In this document: one piece after another, positions 8,781 to 17,781 of the stretch
Layout: each line of letters begins with the position of its first letter
Numbering within the stretch: position 1 is the first letter of the stretch
Source: Galbibacter sp038433465
GTDB lineage: Bacteria; Bacteroidota; Bacteroidia; Flavobacteriales; Flavobacteriaceae
Reading direction: 5' to 3'
Length of the DNA: 64,000 nt
Assembly: GCF_038433465.1 (NCBI RefSeq)
Contig: NZ_JAESVF010000007.1
Location: forward strand, 1-64,000
Notes under the pieces: generated by a model
What the model saw: the letters and a program-made list of their open reading frames with translations, nothing else
The model's database searches: none
What the model was told of the DNA's origin: nothing
Program-made: the position numbers and the translations under genes

Positions 8781-9653
8781 ATGAGTGTATTAGTAAACAA
8801 AGATTCTAAAATAATAGTTCAAGGATTTACAGGTAGTGAAGGAACTTTTCACGCAGAACAAATGATTGAATACGGAACCAACGTAGTTGGTGGTGTTACC
8901 CCAGGAAAAGGTGGTCAAGAGCATTTAGGTAAACCTGTTTTTAACACCGTAAAAGAAGCGGTAGATAACGTAGGTGCAGATGTGTCTATCATTTTCGTTC
9001 CGCCAGCATTTGCTGCCGACGCTATTATGGAAGCTGCCGATGCAGGTATCAAAGTGATTATTACAATTACTGAAGGTATTCCTGTAGCAGATATGATTAA
9101 AGCATCAGATTATATCAAAGATAAAGATTGTAGACTTATCGGTCCAAACTGCCCAGGAGTTATCACTCCAGGAGAAGCAAAAGTTGGAATTATGCCAGGT
9201 TTTGTATTCAGCAAAGGAAAAGTAGGTATTGTATCTAAATCTGGAACATTAACTTACGAAGCTGCCGACCAAGTTGTAAAACAAGGTCTTGGAATTACAA
9301 CAGCTATCGGAATTGGTGGAGATCCTATTATTGGAACTACAACTAAAGAAGCTGTAGAACTTTTAATGAATGACCCTGAAACTGAGTGTATCGTAATGAT
9401 TGGTGAAATTGGAGGTCAATTAGAAGCCGATGCTGCACGTTGGGTAAAAGAAAACGGAAATAAAAAACCAGTTGTAGGATTTATTGCTGGAGAAACTGCT
9501 CCTAAAGGAAGAACAATGGGACACGCTGGTGCTATTGTTGGAGGAGCTGATGATACTGCAGAAGCTAAAAAGAGAATTATGAGTGAGTGTGGAATTCACG
9601 TAGTAGACTCTCCTGCAGAAATTGGTAAAAAAGTAGCAGAAGTTATGAACTAA
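8781..9653 (+). CDS. sucD: Succinyl-CoA synthetase alpha subunit
   Basis: 290 residues, usual length. The CoA-binding Rossmann fold comes first (QGFTGSEGTFH, about 14-24; GPNCPGVITPG, about 121-131) and the phosphorylated active-site histidine is H248 in TMGHAGAIVGG. With the beta subunit it makes ATP or GTP from succinyl-CoA in the TCA cycle. The beta-subunit gene sucC is not adjacent, so the subunits are encoded apart, as in other members of the phylum. It has its own promoter box and a strong terminator right after the stop, so it is a single-gene transcript. Confidence 0.97.
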   Translation: MSVLVNKDSKIIVQGFTGSEGTFHAEQMIEYGTNVVGGVTPGKGGQEHLGKPVFNTVKEAVDNVGADVSIIFVPPAFAADAIMEAADAGIKVIITITEGIPVADMIKASDYIKDKDCRLIGPNCPGVITPGEAKVGIMPGFVFSKGKVGIVSKSGTLTYEAADQVVKQGLGITTAIGIGGDPIIGTTTKEAVELLMNDPETECIVMIGEIGGQLEADAARWVKENGNKKPVVGFIAGETAPKGRTMGHAGAIVGGADDTAEAKKRIMSECGIHVVDSPAEIGKKVAEVMN

Positions 9654-9686
9654 TTCTTTAGTTTATAAAATATTATCTATATATTT

Positions 9687-9720
9687 ATCCATCTTATGAG
9701 TAATCATAAGGTGGATTTTT
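9687..9720 (+). terminator. Intrinsic terminator after sucD
   Basis: A 13-bp stem (left arm 9687-9699, right arm 9704-9716, one G-U pair) with a GTAA loop, followed by a T-rich run. It lies 33 bases after the sucD stop. Confidence 0.8.
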
Positions 9721-9742
9721 ATTTTAACCAATAACTAAAATT

Positions 9743-12709
9743 ATGATAGCAAAGTTCTTAAAAGTGGTGGTGTTATCATTCTTGTTACTCTTTGTTGCGT
9801 GTAAAGAGAGTAATAAAAATGAAGCGGTAACCGAAAAGCATACCGATGCTAATGGGTTTTCTTATGAAACAGTATCCAATGATCCAACGGGTTTACGTTT
9901 GTATACCTTGGAAAACGGTTTAAAAGTGTATTTGAGTAGGAATACCGATGAGCCAAAAATTCAAACGTTTATTCCTGTTCGAGCGGGTTCTGTTTATGAT
10001 CCAGCCGATAATACAGGTTTGGCACATTATTTAGAGCACATGGTTTTTAAAGGAACCGATGAAATCGGAACAACCGATTGGGAAACAGAGAAAGTAATGT
10101 TACAGCAAATTTCAGATTTGTATGAAGCGCATAAAAATGAAACAGATTCAGAAAAGAAAAAAGCTATTTATCGCCAAATAGATAGTGTTTCACAATTGGC
10201 TTCTCATATTTCTATTGCAAACGAATACGATAAAATGGTGAGTTCGCTAGGAGCGGAAGGAACCAATGCATGGACTTCGAACGAAGAAACTGTTTATACC
10301 AATAAAATTCCTTCTAATGAATTCGACAAATGGTTAAAGTTAGAAAGTGAACGTTTTAGTCAACTTGTACTTCGTTTATTTCATACCGAACTTGAAGCGG
10401 TGTATGAAGAGTACAACCGTGCGCAAGATAGCGACAGACGAAAAGAGTATTACGAAATGCAACGCACTTTGTTCCCAAAGCATCCGTATGGGCAACAACC
10501 TACTATTGGACTTTCGGAGCATCTTAAAAATCCTTCCATGGTAGCGATCAACGATTATTTCAATAAATATTACGTGCCAAATAATATGGCAGTGATTTTG
10601 GTTGGAGATATTGAGTTTGATGAAACCATTAAAAAAGTAAATGATGCCTTCGGAAATTTTGAAGCGAAAGAGGTTACTTATCCTGAAAGACCAACTGAAG
10701 AGCCGATTACAGCACCTATAGAAAAAGAAGTTTTTGGTCCAGAAGCCGAGCGTGTAAGTTTCGCATTTAGAACTCCGGGTATTGGATCGGAAGATGAAAA
10801 ATACATCACTTTAATCGATATGATTTTAAGTAACAGCCAAGCTGGTTTGATTGATTTAAATTTAAATCAGCAACAAAAAGTACAACGTGCTGGTTGTTAC
10901 CCAAGTTTTAATAACGATTATGGAGCACATACATTCTACGGATACCCAAAAAGTAATCAAACTTTAGAAGAAGTAAAAGATTTGCTTCTTGGTCAAATTG
11001 AAGAAATTAAAAAAGGAAATTTTGACGATTGGATGATTGAAGCGGTTGTAAACGATTTAAAATTATCGCAAATCCGTCAGTATGAAAACCCAACAGCAGT
11101 TGCCTATGCTTATGTTGATGCTTTTGTTCATTTTCAAAATTGGGAAGATGAAGTGAAAAAGCTTAACGAACTTAAAAAAGTTACAAAAGAAGAGTTAGTA
11201 GCTTTTGCAAATAAATTTTATACCGATAATTATGTAGCGGTTTACAAACGCCAAGGAGAGAGTAGCGATTTGGTAAAAGTTGAAAATCCAAAAATTACTC
11301 CAATCGAACTTAACAGAGATAAACAATCGGCATTTTTACAGGCTTTCAACGAAATCGAAGTTCCGCCAATTAAGCCGCAACACATCGATTTTAAAGAAGC
11401 TATTAAAAGTAATTCAACTGCAAGCGGACTTCCAGTTTCGTACATCGAAAACAACGCTAACGACTTGGCAGAAATCGATATTATCTTCGATATGGGGAAA
11501 GATAACGACAAAAAACTGCCAATTGCAATGGATTATATTGAGTATGTAGGTACAGATACGTATTCTCCAGAGGAACTTAAAAAGCAGTTTTACCGTCTCG
11601 GAATTAATTACGGAGTGCGTACGGGTGGCGACCGTTCGTATTTGTCGATTAGCGGTTTAAGCGAGAACATGGATAAAGGTTTAGATCTTTTAGAACATTT
11701 GTGGTCGAATGCTGTTGCCGATCAGGAATCGTATGATAAATACGTGCAAAGTATTGGAAAAGATAGAGAAGATGGTAAGGCGAACAAAAGTAATATCTTG
11801 TGGAACGGACTTATGAACTACGGAAAATATGCTGAGAATTCTCGATTGAGAGATATTTATACCATTGAAGAATTAAAAGACTTGAATCCGCAAGAACTTG
11901 TGGAGGAGTTTAAAGCGTTAAAAGATTTTAAACAACGTATTTTTTACTACGGAAATAACATCGATGGAGCTATTTCTGCACTCGATGAAAAGCACAAAGT
12001 ACCAGCAGATTTAAAAGAATACCCAGATAAAACTTTGTATCTAGAAAAAGAAACTGGTGGCCATGTGTATTTTGTAGATTACGATATGGTACAAGGGGAG
12101 ATGCTTTTTTTAGCAAAAGGCGAAACTTTCGACCCTAAAAAAATGGCTGCTTCTTCATTGTTTAATACGTATTTTGGAAGCGGACTTTCGTCAATTGTTT
12201 TTCAGGAAATAAGAGAGTCGAAGTCCTTAGCATATTCTGCTTTTGCTTCTTACAGTAATGCTTCCGAAGAAGGAAAATCAAATTATACGTATGCTTATAT
12301 CGGTACACAGGCTAACAAAATGCCAGATGCCGTGAATGCCATGATGGAATTAATGACCGATATGCCTGAAGCTAAAGAGCAGTTTGAGGCAGCAAAAGAG
12401 TCTACATTAAAACAATTGGCTGCAAGACGCATCAGTAAACAAAATATTTTTTGGGAATACGAACGTTTGAAAAAACGCGGAATCGATGAAGACATGCGCC
12501 AAGCAATGTACAATGAAATTCAACAAATGACTTTCGAAGATTTACAATCGTTTTTCAATGAAAATATCAAAGGAGAATCGTATGATGTAATGGTTGTTGG
12601 AAATAAAAACGATGTTGATATGGAAGCGCTTAAAAAGTTAGGCGAGCTGAAAGAAATGGATGTAGATTACTTATTTAACTACGAAAAACCAAAACCAATA
12701 AAATCGTAA
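9743..12709 (+). CDS. M16-family metallopeptidase, lipoprotein
   Basis: 988 residues. A lipoprotein signal peptide ends at C20 (LLFVAC), so the protein is tethered to a membrane facing the periplasm or surface. Four M16-type modules follow. The first holds the inverted zinc motif HYLEH at residues 95-99, with a downstream glutamate in LEAVYEEYNRA, so it is catalytically competent; the later modules lack the motif and would form the other half of the clam-shell. Such enzymes degrade peptides small enough to fit the chamber. It is a single-gene unit bounded by the sucD terminator and its own terminator at 12729. Confidence 0.92.
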   Translation: MIAKFLKVVVLSFLLLFVACKESNKNEAVTEKHTDANGFSYETVSNDPTGLRLYTLENGLKVYLSRNTDEPKIQTFIPVRAGSVYDPADNTGLAHYLEHMVFKGTDEIGTTDWETEKVMLQQISDLYEAHKNETDSEKKKAIYRQIDSVSQLASHISIANEYDKMVSSLGAEGTNAWTSNEETVYTNKIPSNEFDKWLKLESERFSQLVLRLFHTELEAVYEEYNRAQDSDRRKEYYEMQRTLFPKHPYGQQPTIGLSEHLKNPSMVAINDYFNKYYVPNNMAVILVGDIEFDETIKKVNDAFGNFEAKEVTYPERPTEEPITAPIEKEVFGPEAERVSFAFRTPGIGSEDEKYITLIDMILSNSQAGLIDLNLNQQQKVQRAGCYPSFNNDYGAHTFYGYPKSNQTLEEVKDLLLGQIEEIKKGNFDDWMIEAVVNDLKLSQIRQYENPTAVAYAYVDAFVHFQNWEDEVKKLNELKKVTKEELVAFANKFYTDNYVAVYKRQGESSDLVKVENPKITPIELNRDKQSAFLQAFNEIEVPPIKPQHIDFKEAIKSNSTASGLPVSYIENNANDLAEIDIIFDMGKDNDKKLPIAMDYIEYVGTDTYSPEELKKQFYRLGINYGVRTGGDRSYLSISGLSENMDKGLDLLEHLWSNAVADQESYDKYVQSIGKDREDGKANKSNILWNGLMNYGKYAENSRLRDIYTIEELKDLNPQELVEEFKALKDFKQRIFYYGNNIDGAISALDEKHKVPADLKEYPDKTLYLEKETGGHVYFVDYDMVQGEMLFLAKGETFDPKKMAASSLFNTYFGSGLSSIVFQEIRESKSLAYSAFASYSNASEEGKSNYTYAYIGTQANKMPDAVNAMMELMTDMPEAKEQFEAAKESTLKQLAARRISKQNIFWEYERLKKRGIDEDMRQAMYNEIQQMTFEDLQSFFNENIKGESYDVMVVGNKNDVDMEALKKLGELKEMDVDYLFNYEKPKPIKS

Positions 12710-12728
12710 TAAAACAGAAATAGAATTT

Positions 12729-12756
12729 TAAACCCTGCAATTTTGCAGGGTTTTTT
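12729..12756 (+). terminator. Intrinsic terminator after the M16 peptidase
   Basis: AAACCCTGCAA pairs with TTGCAGGGTTT around a tiny TT loop, followed by T residues, 20 bases after the stop codon. Confidence 0.85.
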
Positions 12757-12757
12757 G

Positions 12758-12786
12758 TTTGAGAAACGCGGTATTTACTATATTTG
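12758..12786 (+). promoter_or_regulatory. Promoter of fabG
   Basis: A TTTG element at 12758-12761 and TATATTTG at 12779-12786, separated by 17 bases: a good match to the Bacteroidota -33/-7 promoter. The predicted transcript starts near 12791, about 35 bases before the ATG. It directly follows the upstream terminator. Confidence 0.65.
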
Positions 12787-12825
12787 ATGAACGAAATTAA
12801 AAATAAAAAAAACTTAATATAAAGA

Positions 12826-13572
12826 ATGAAACTTTTAGAAGGTAAAACAGCCATTATTACTGGTGCAAGCCGTGGTATTGGAAAAGGGATTGCAGAGGAG
12901 TTTGCAAAGCAAGGAGCAAATGTTGCATTTACATATAGCTCATCGGAAGGACCAGCAAAAGAGCTAGAGGCTGCATTGGTAGCTAGTGGTGTAAAAGCAA
13001 AAGCATATAAAAGTAACGCAGCTAGTTTTGAAGAATCACAAGCTTTAGTAGACGAAGTTGTGAAAGAGTTTGGTGCAATTGATATTTTGGTAAACAACGC
13101 TGGAATTACAAAAGATAACTTGTTGATGCGTATTTCTGAAGAGGATTTTGATAAGGTAATCGAAGTAAACTTAAAGTCAGTTTTTAACATGACCAAAGCG
13201 GTTCAACGTACTATGTTGAAGCAACGTAAAGGTTCGATTATCAATATGAGCTCTGTAGTTGGAGTAAAAGGTAACGCAGGACAAACTAATTATGCGGCTT
13301 CAAAAGCTGGAATTATTGGTTTTTCTAAATCGGTTGCATTGGAGTTAGGTTCAAGAAACATCCGTAGCAATGTGGTGGCTCCTGGTTTTATCGAAACCGA
13401 AATGACGGGTGCTTTAGACGAAAAAGTTGTTCAAGGTTGGAGAGATGCTATTCCGCTTAAACGTGGAGGAACTCCAGAAGATATCGCGCAAGCTTGCGTA
13501 TTTTTAGGTTCCGATATGTCTAGCTATGTAACAGGACAAGTGTTACAAGTAGATGGAGGAATGCTAACATAA
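12826..13572 (+). CDS. fabG: 3-oxoacyl-ACP reductase FabG
   Basis: 248 residues, a classical short-chain dehydrogenase: cofactor loop TGASRGIG (12-19), NNAG (90-93), catalytic S143, Y156 and K160 (YAASK), and a C-terminal VTGQVLQVDGG segment. The MNEPF-like FabG details (SSVVGVKGNAGQTNY) favour the fatty-acid enzyme that reduces 3-oxoacyl-ACP with NADPH over a general sugar dehydrogenase. It is a single-gene transcript with its own promoter. Its stop codon is the first base of a dispersed repeat (13571 onward). Confidence 0.93.
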   Translation: MKLLEGKTAIITGASRGIGKGIAEEFAKQGANVAFTYSSSEGPAKELEAALVASGVKAKAYKSNAASFEESQALVDEVVKEFGAIDILVNNAGITKDNLLMRISEEDFDKVIEVNLKSVFNMTKAVQRTMLKQRKGSIINMSSVVGVKGNAGQTNYAASKAGIIGFSKSVALELGSRNIRSNVVAPGFIETEMTGALDEKVVQGWRDAIPLKRGGTPEDIAQACVFLGSDMSSYVTGQVLQVDGGMLT

Positions 13573-13874
13573 CGTGAGTTCGACTTAAGAATGATGTAAA
13601 TGGGTAAAACTGAACTATTTAAAAAGTATTGAAAATCAAGGAAGCAGCGAGGGCTGATAGATAAAAAGTTGTTTGAGCGTAGCGAGTTCTTTTTATCTGT
13701 GGAGGATGGTTCCGTAGATTTTCTTATGCTTTTTTAATCAGTCTTGACTTTCCTGCCTTCCGCAGGCAGGTTTGTTTCGTTTTTGTGTCAAGACAAAAAT
13801 GAAAGTGTTGTTAAATAATTTAAATACAGGTGATTAGAGGTTTTGTGTATTGATGTTTATATCGAACTGAGGTT
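13571..13874 (+). repeat. Dispersed repeat family R1, copy 1
   Basis: About 305 bases, related to copies at 34661 and 60175. Shared parts in order: a TAACGTGAGTTCGAC head (also in copy 3), a block around AATCAAGGAAGCAG, an inverted repeat with arms 13659-13668 and 13689-13698 enclosing TTTGAGCGTAGCGAG, a TTCCGTAGATTTT block, and a second inverted repeat GTCTTGAC (13741-13748) / GTCAAGAC (13787-13794). The tail ends at AACTGAGGTT. Unlike the other copies, it carries a 19-bp hairpin (13752-13770) inside the second loop. No open reading frame; it fills most of the gap between fabG and the VWA gene. Confidence 0.85.
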
Positions 13875-13915
13875 GCCGTAGTAGTTATTTTTTATAAATA
13901 CGGAAAATTTATACC

Positions 13916-13998
13916 TTAGAGGTTGTTTGAAAGTGTAGAAATTTATTCAAACTGAAGTAAATTCAGAATATTGTTAAGCACTTTTAAACAGCCTCTAA
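13916..13998. repeat. Long imperfect inverted repeat
   Basis: Arms 13916-13935 and 13979-13998 are 20 bases each and match at 18 positions, the two differences being G-U compatible in RNA. The 43-base loop contains a smaller CTGAA/TTCAG stem. It lies 50 bases before the VWA protein ATG. There is no T run beside it, so it is not an ordinary terminator; it could be a remnant of a small mobile element or an mRNA leader structure. Confidence 0.65.
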
Positions 13999-14047
13999 TA
14001 GTTTTATTTGCTTTTCAATCGAGCTAATTTGAAAATTAATATCGTTA

Positions 14048-16075
14048 ATGATAGAAATACATCATGTTTTATACCTTTTGGGAGCCGCCGTTATAGCGCT
14101 TTTAGTAAGCCTGTTTTTATACTTCAAAAAAGGTAAAAAGCAACAATTTATAAGTTTAGCAATCCTTCGTTTTATAAGTGTTTTTACGATATTGGTTTTG
14201 CTTCTTAATTTTCAGTTTACAAGCAAAACTTACGATACAATTTTACCTACGCTTTCGGTTTTGGTAGATAATTCTAGCTCGATTAAAACGCTAAATTTTG
14301 ACAAAAAGGCACAACAATTTTTAGAAGAAATTTCAGAAGATAAAGACCTTCACAACAAATTTTCAGTTGAAACCTACAGTTTTAGTAGCGATTTATCGAA
14401 TCACGATTCATTAGATTTTACAGGTTATCAAACCAACATAACAAAAGCAATTCAAGCATTGGAGCGTGTCCATCGTAATACAAACAATGCTATTGTGTTA
14501 CTTTCTGACGGAAATCAAACTTTTGGAGCCGATTATCAATATGCTTCAAAAGGATTTAAAGCACCTGTTTTTCCGTTGGTTTTAGGAGACTCTACAACTT
14601 ATGTCGATTTAAAAATTTCGCAACTCAACGTTAATAAATACGCCTATTTTAAAAATAAATTTCCAATAGAAATATTTATTACTGCGGAAGGGAATACCGA
14701 TGTAAATTCGGTTGTGAAGATTTTCAACGGAAGTCAATTACTCTTTTCTGAAAAGGTTTCTTTTTCTCCTGAAAATACTTCAGCAATCATCAATACCGAA
14801 CTTTTTGCGGATAAAATAGGAATCCAAACACTTAAAGTTGTTGTGGAGCCTATATCCGAAGAAAAAAATACAGAAAACAATACCAAGTTTTTTGCGATTG
14901 AAGTTATCGACCAAAAAAGTAAAATAGCAATTGTTACCGATGTACGTCATCCAGATATTGGCGCCTTAAAGCAAACCATTGAGAGCAATGAATTTAGAAC
15001 TGCAACAATTGTAGATGTTAGAGATTTTAAAGGGTTACAGGATTATCAACTTTTTATTTTGTATCAACCAACAACTGCTTTTAAAGCGGTTATCGAGCAA
15101 TTAAAAAGTCAACAGCAAAACTATTGGATTGTTACTGGATTGGATACCAATTGGCAGTTTTTAAATGCTATGGAATTAGGTTTTACGTACAATAGCGAAG
15201 GAGGGGTGGAAGATTTCTTGCCAGCTTTTAATCCTAATTTTCAAACTTTTTCTACTGAAGATATCAACTTTTCTGCTTTTCCACCTTTGGAAGAAAGTTT
15301 AGGTACGCTTAGCTTTTTTGAGGAAAATCAAGACTTGCTTTTTAAACGTATAGGCGCTATCAACACAGACGAATCGCTTTTAACAACTTTTGAAAATGGC
15401 GAACAAAAAGCAGCGATACTTTTAGGCGAGGGGATTTGGAAATGGCGTGCTGCTAGTTTTTTAGCAAACGAGAGTAATGAGGCTTTCGATACATACTTCG
15501 GGAAGTTACTGCAGTATCTGTCGTCTAAAAAGCGAAGAGAGCGACTTACTGTAAATTACGAATCTTTTTACGACGGAAGTAAAGCGGTGAAAATTCAAGC
15601 TTCGTTTTTCGATAAAAATTATGAGTTAAATAAAAACGCTTCTTTAGAAATTTCAGTAAAAAATAAAAACACAACAACTTCAAAAACCTTCCCAATGCTT
15701 TATAGTGGAAATATGTATGAAGTCGACTTAAATTCGTTAGCTGCGGGCGATTACGAATTTACCGTGAGTGTTCCTGCTGAAAACATAAAAGCATCTGGGA
15801 ATTTTACAATTTTGAAGTATGATGTAGAGCAGCAATTTGTAAATCCAGATGTAAAGCGATTGCAAATTTTGGCTGATAATACTAGCGGAACCATGTTTTA
15901 TTACCATGATTTTTTAGAGCTAAAGGAGCAGTTGCTGGCAGATGACAGGTTTCAAACTGTTCAGAAAGAAAAACTTACAAAAGAACCGCTAATCGATTGG
16001 CAATGGCTTTTAGGTATTTTGGTGCTATCGCTTTCTGTAGAATGGTTTCTTAGAAAGTATTACGGATTGATATAG
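14048..16075 (+). CDS. Membrane-anchored VWA-domain protein
   Basis: 675 residues. Two membrane helices near the N-terminus (about 7-25 and 37-55), then a von Willebrand A domain with the metal site DNSSS at 74-78 and LLSDG at 151-155, long beta-rich regions, and a C-terminal membrane helix (WQWLLGILVLSLSVEWFL) ending in a short basic tail. The arrangement resembles BatA/BatB-related and other large flavobacterial VWA membrane proteins, most of it facing the periplasm; the exact role is not known. No MoxR gene accompanies it, so a Bat operon is not supported. The prohibitin-like gene follows 100 bases later. Confidence 0.78.
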   Translation: MIEIHHVLYLLGAAVIALLVSLFLYFKKGKKQQFISLAILRFISVFTILVLLLNFQFTSKTYDTILPTLSVLVDNSSSIKTLNFDKKAQQFLEEISEDKDLHNKFSVETYSFSSDLSNHDSLDFTGYQTNITKAIQALERVHRNTNNAIVLLSDGNQTFGADYQYASKGFKAPVFPLVLGDSTTYVDLKISQLNVNKYAYFKNKFPIEIFITAEGNTDVNSVVKIFNGSQLLFSEKVSFSPENTSAIINTELFADKIGIQTLKVVVEPISEEKNTENNTKFFAIEVIDQKSKIAIVTDVRHPDIGALKQTIESNEFRTATIVDVRDFKGLQDYQLFILYQPTTAFKAVIEQLKSQQQNYWIVTGLDTNWQFLNAMELGFTYNSEGGVEDFLPAFNPNFQTFSTEDINFSAFPPLEESLGTLSFFEENQDLLFKRIGAINTDESLLTTFENGEQKAAILLGEGIWKWRAASFLANESNEAFDTYFGKLLQYLSSKKRRERLTVNYESFYDGSKAVKIQASFFDKNYELNKNASLEISVKNKNTTTSKTFPMLYSGNMYEVDLNSLAAGDYEFTVSVPAENIKASGNFTILKYDVEQQFVNPDVKRLQILADNTSGTMFYYHDFLELKEQLLADDRFQTVQKEKLTKEPLIDWQWLLGILVLSLSVEWFLRKYYGLI

Positions 16076-16175
16076 AAATTCTTCAAAAATTCGTACGAAT
16101 CAAATTCTAATAGTATCTTTAACACGATTGCTAATTTTTTAGCTTTTCAATGTTTTAAAAATTAAATTTATACTG

Positions 16176-16991
16176 ATGAACAAATTACCTAAAATAGGCA
16201 TACCGCTTATTATAATTGCCATAGCGCTAATTATTTTTGTTGCAAAATCTACAATAACAATTGAATCTGGAGAAGCAGGAGTGCTTTTTGAAACTTTTGG
16301 AGATGGTGTCGTAACAGATGAACCTCCACTTTCGGAAGGATTTCATTTGGTGGCTCCTTGGAATAAAATTTTTGTTTACGAAGTGCGTCAGCAGGAAGTA
16401 TCAGAAAAAATGCAAGTACTTTCTTCAAACGGATTGGAAATTAAATTGGATGCTTCCGTTTGGTTTCAACCACAATACGATAAGTTAGGTTCGTTGCATC
16501 AAGAAAAAGGAATCGATTACGTGTCTCGCGTGTTACAACCAGCAGTGCGTTCCGCAGCAAGAAGTGTTGTTGGGCGTTATACTCCAGAGCAATTATACTC
16601 GAGTAAGAGAGATGCTATACAAGAAGAAATTTTTATTGAAACAAAGGAGATTTTAAAAGACCAATATGTTCAATTGAACGAAATTCTAGTGCGAGATGTA
16701 ACCTTGCCACCAACTATAAAAGATGCTATTGAGCGTAAATTGCGACAAGAACAAGAGTCGCTTGAGTACGAATTTAGAATTGAAAAAGCAGAGAAAGAAG
16801 CGCAAAAACAGCGTATCGAAGCACAAGGAAAGGCCGATGCGAATCAGATTTTAAGCGCATCTTTAACGGATAAAATTTTACAAGATAAAGGGATAGAGGC
16901 AACTATAAAACTGTCGGAATCTCCAAACTCTAAAGTGATAGTAATTGGTAGTGGCGATGGTGGTCTACCGATAATTTTAGGAAATCAATAA
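16176..16991 (+). CDS. Prohibitin-like SPFH/Band 7 protein
   Basis: 271 residues. One N-terminal membrane helix (about 7-24), an SPFH domain (about 25-190) and a charged coiled coil with alanine- and glutamate-rich heptads (RIEKAEKEAQKQRIEAQGKADA, about 200-222), then a short C-terminal domain. Prohibitin-type proteins assemble into large membrane rings and organise microdomains or partner with membrane proteases. No protease partner gene is adjacent. A leaderless single-gene or a pair with the VWA gene is possible, since no terminator separates them. Confidence 0.9.
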   Translation: MNKLPKIGIPLIIIAIALIIFVAKSTITIESGEAGVLFETFGDGVVTDEPPLSEGFHLVAPWNKIFVYEVRQQEVSEKMQVLSSNGLEIKLDASVWFQPQYDKLGSLHQEKGIDYVSRVLQPAVRSAARSVVGRYTPEQLYSSKRDAIQEEIFIETKEILKDQYVQLNEILVRDVTLPPTIKDAIERKLRQEQESLEYEFRIEKAEKEAQKQRIEAQGKADANQILSASLTDKILQDKGIEATIKLSESPNSKVIVIGSGDGGLPIILGNQ

Positions 16992-17057
16992 TACATCTAA
17001 AATAAAGATTTAAAATATAGTTTTTGTTAAACTGAAAGATATTCGGTTTTGCAAAAA

Positions 17058-17624
17058 CTATTTTTTTTGTGTTTCATGCAAATGAAGTGCTTTTCCTTTC
17101 CAATCGTCTCTTTTAATTCGACCTGGGAAAAACTCAATTAATTCGGTTACAATATCGATATCTTGGTCAGAAAGTTTACTGAGTTGCTCGTACTTGTATA
17201 TTCCGATGCTGTTGAGTTTCTTTTCAATAAAAGGGCCAATACCTTCAATTTGCTTTAAATCGTCTTTAGCTTCTTCCGAAGCAATACCAATTTTATTAAA
17301 ATCAAGTTTTAATGAAGAGGTAGGTTTCTTCTTTACTTTCGAGACTTTGAGTTCACCGTCAAGTGCCATTCCACTTCTGCCACGAGTTTGAACTGCCTTA
17401 ATTGTATTGTCTTCTTTAAAATTAATGGCTTCACTTTTAAGATTGTTAACAAGCATACTTTTGTCGAGCTGACACTTTTCTAATTCTTGCTTGTATTTGT
17501 TGTTTTTTAAAACTCTTCCTATAAATAGTCCTAAAATAAAAGAAAAGCATAGCGCAATAGGAAGGAAGTAAGGAAGGTCGCTAATGTTTGAGGGATTGAT
17601 TTGTGTGAGCATTACCAAGGGCAT
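17058..17624 (-). CDS. Membrane protein with C-terminal helix-hairpin-helix domain
   Basis: 188 residues. One membrane segment at about residues 18-38 followed by a basic stretch, a variable middle, and a C-terminal domain from about 118 (DDLKQIEGIGPFIEKKLNSIGIYKYEQLSKL) that matches the helix-hairpin-helix fold annotated in many Bacteroidota as a flap-endonuclease-like or NADH-dehydrogenase-subunit-E-like domain. The IEGIGP turn is the nucleic-acid-binding hairpin. No nuclease catalytic residues are seen, so enzymatic names are unsafe. Convergent with the prohibitin gene and separated from the upstream OmpA-like gene by a terminator. Confidence 0.75.
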   Translation of the reverse strand: MPLVMLTQINPSNISDLPYFLPIALCFSFILGLFIGRVLKNNKYKQELEKCQLDKSMLVNNLKSEAINFKEDNTIKAVQTRGRSGMALDGELKVSKVKKKPTSSLKLDFNKIGIASEEAKDDLKQIEGIGPFIEKKLNSIGIYKYEQLSKLSDQDIDIVTELIEFFPGRIKRDDWKGKALHLHETQKK

Positions 17625-17727
17625 TAAATCATGTAGATATAGTTAAATGTAGGTTTGTTTAATTGGCACTAATTTAAGAAATAGGGAGGAAGTATTGCAA
17701 TTTTTGTAGCATTAAAATGAAATAAAA

Positions 17728-17760
17728 AATCGCCTTCTACATAAAAGTAAAAGGCGATTT
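17728..17760 (-). terminator. Intrinsic terminator after the OmpA-like gene
   Basis: A 10-bp perfect stem (AAATCGCCTT at 17728-17737, AAGGCGATTT at 17751-17760) followed on minus by a run of T, 22 bases past the OmpA-like stop codon. Confidence 0.8.
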
Positions 17761-17781
17761 AATTTTATTGTTTTTAATTTA

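Noticed and set aside
14048..16991. Bat (aerotolerance) operon around the VWA protein
   Set aside because: No MoxR ATPase or DUF58 neighbour; the following gene is a prohibitin-like protein.
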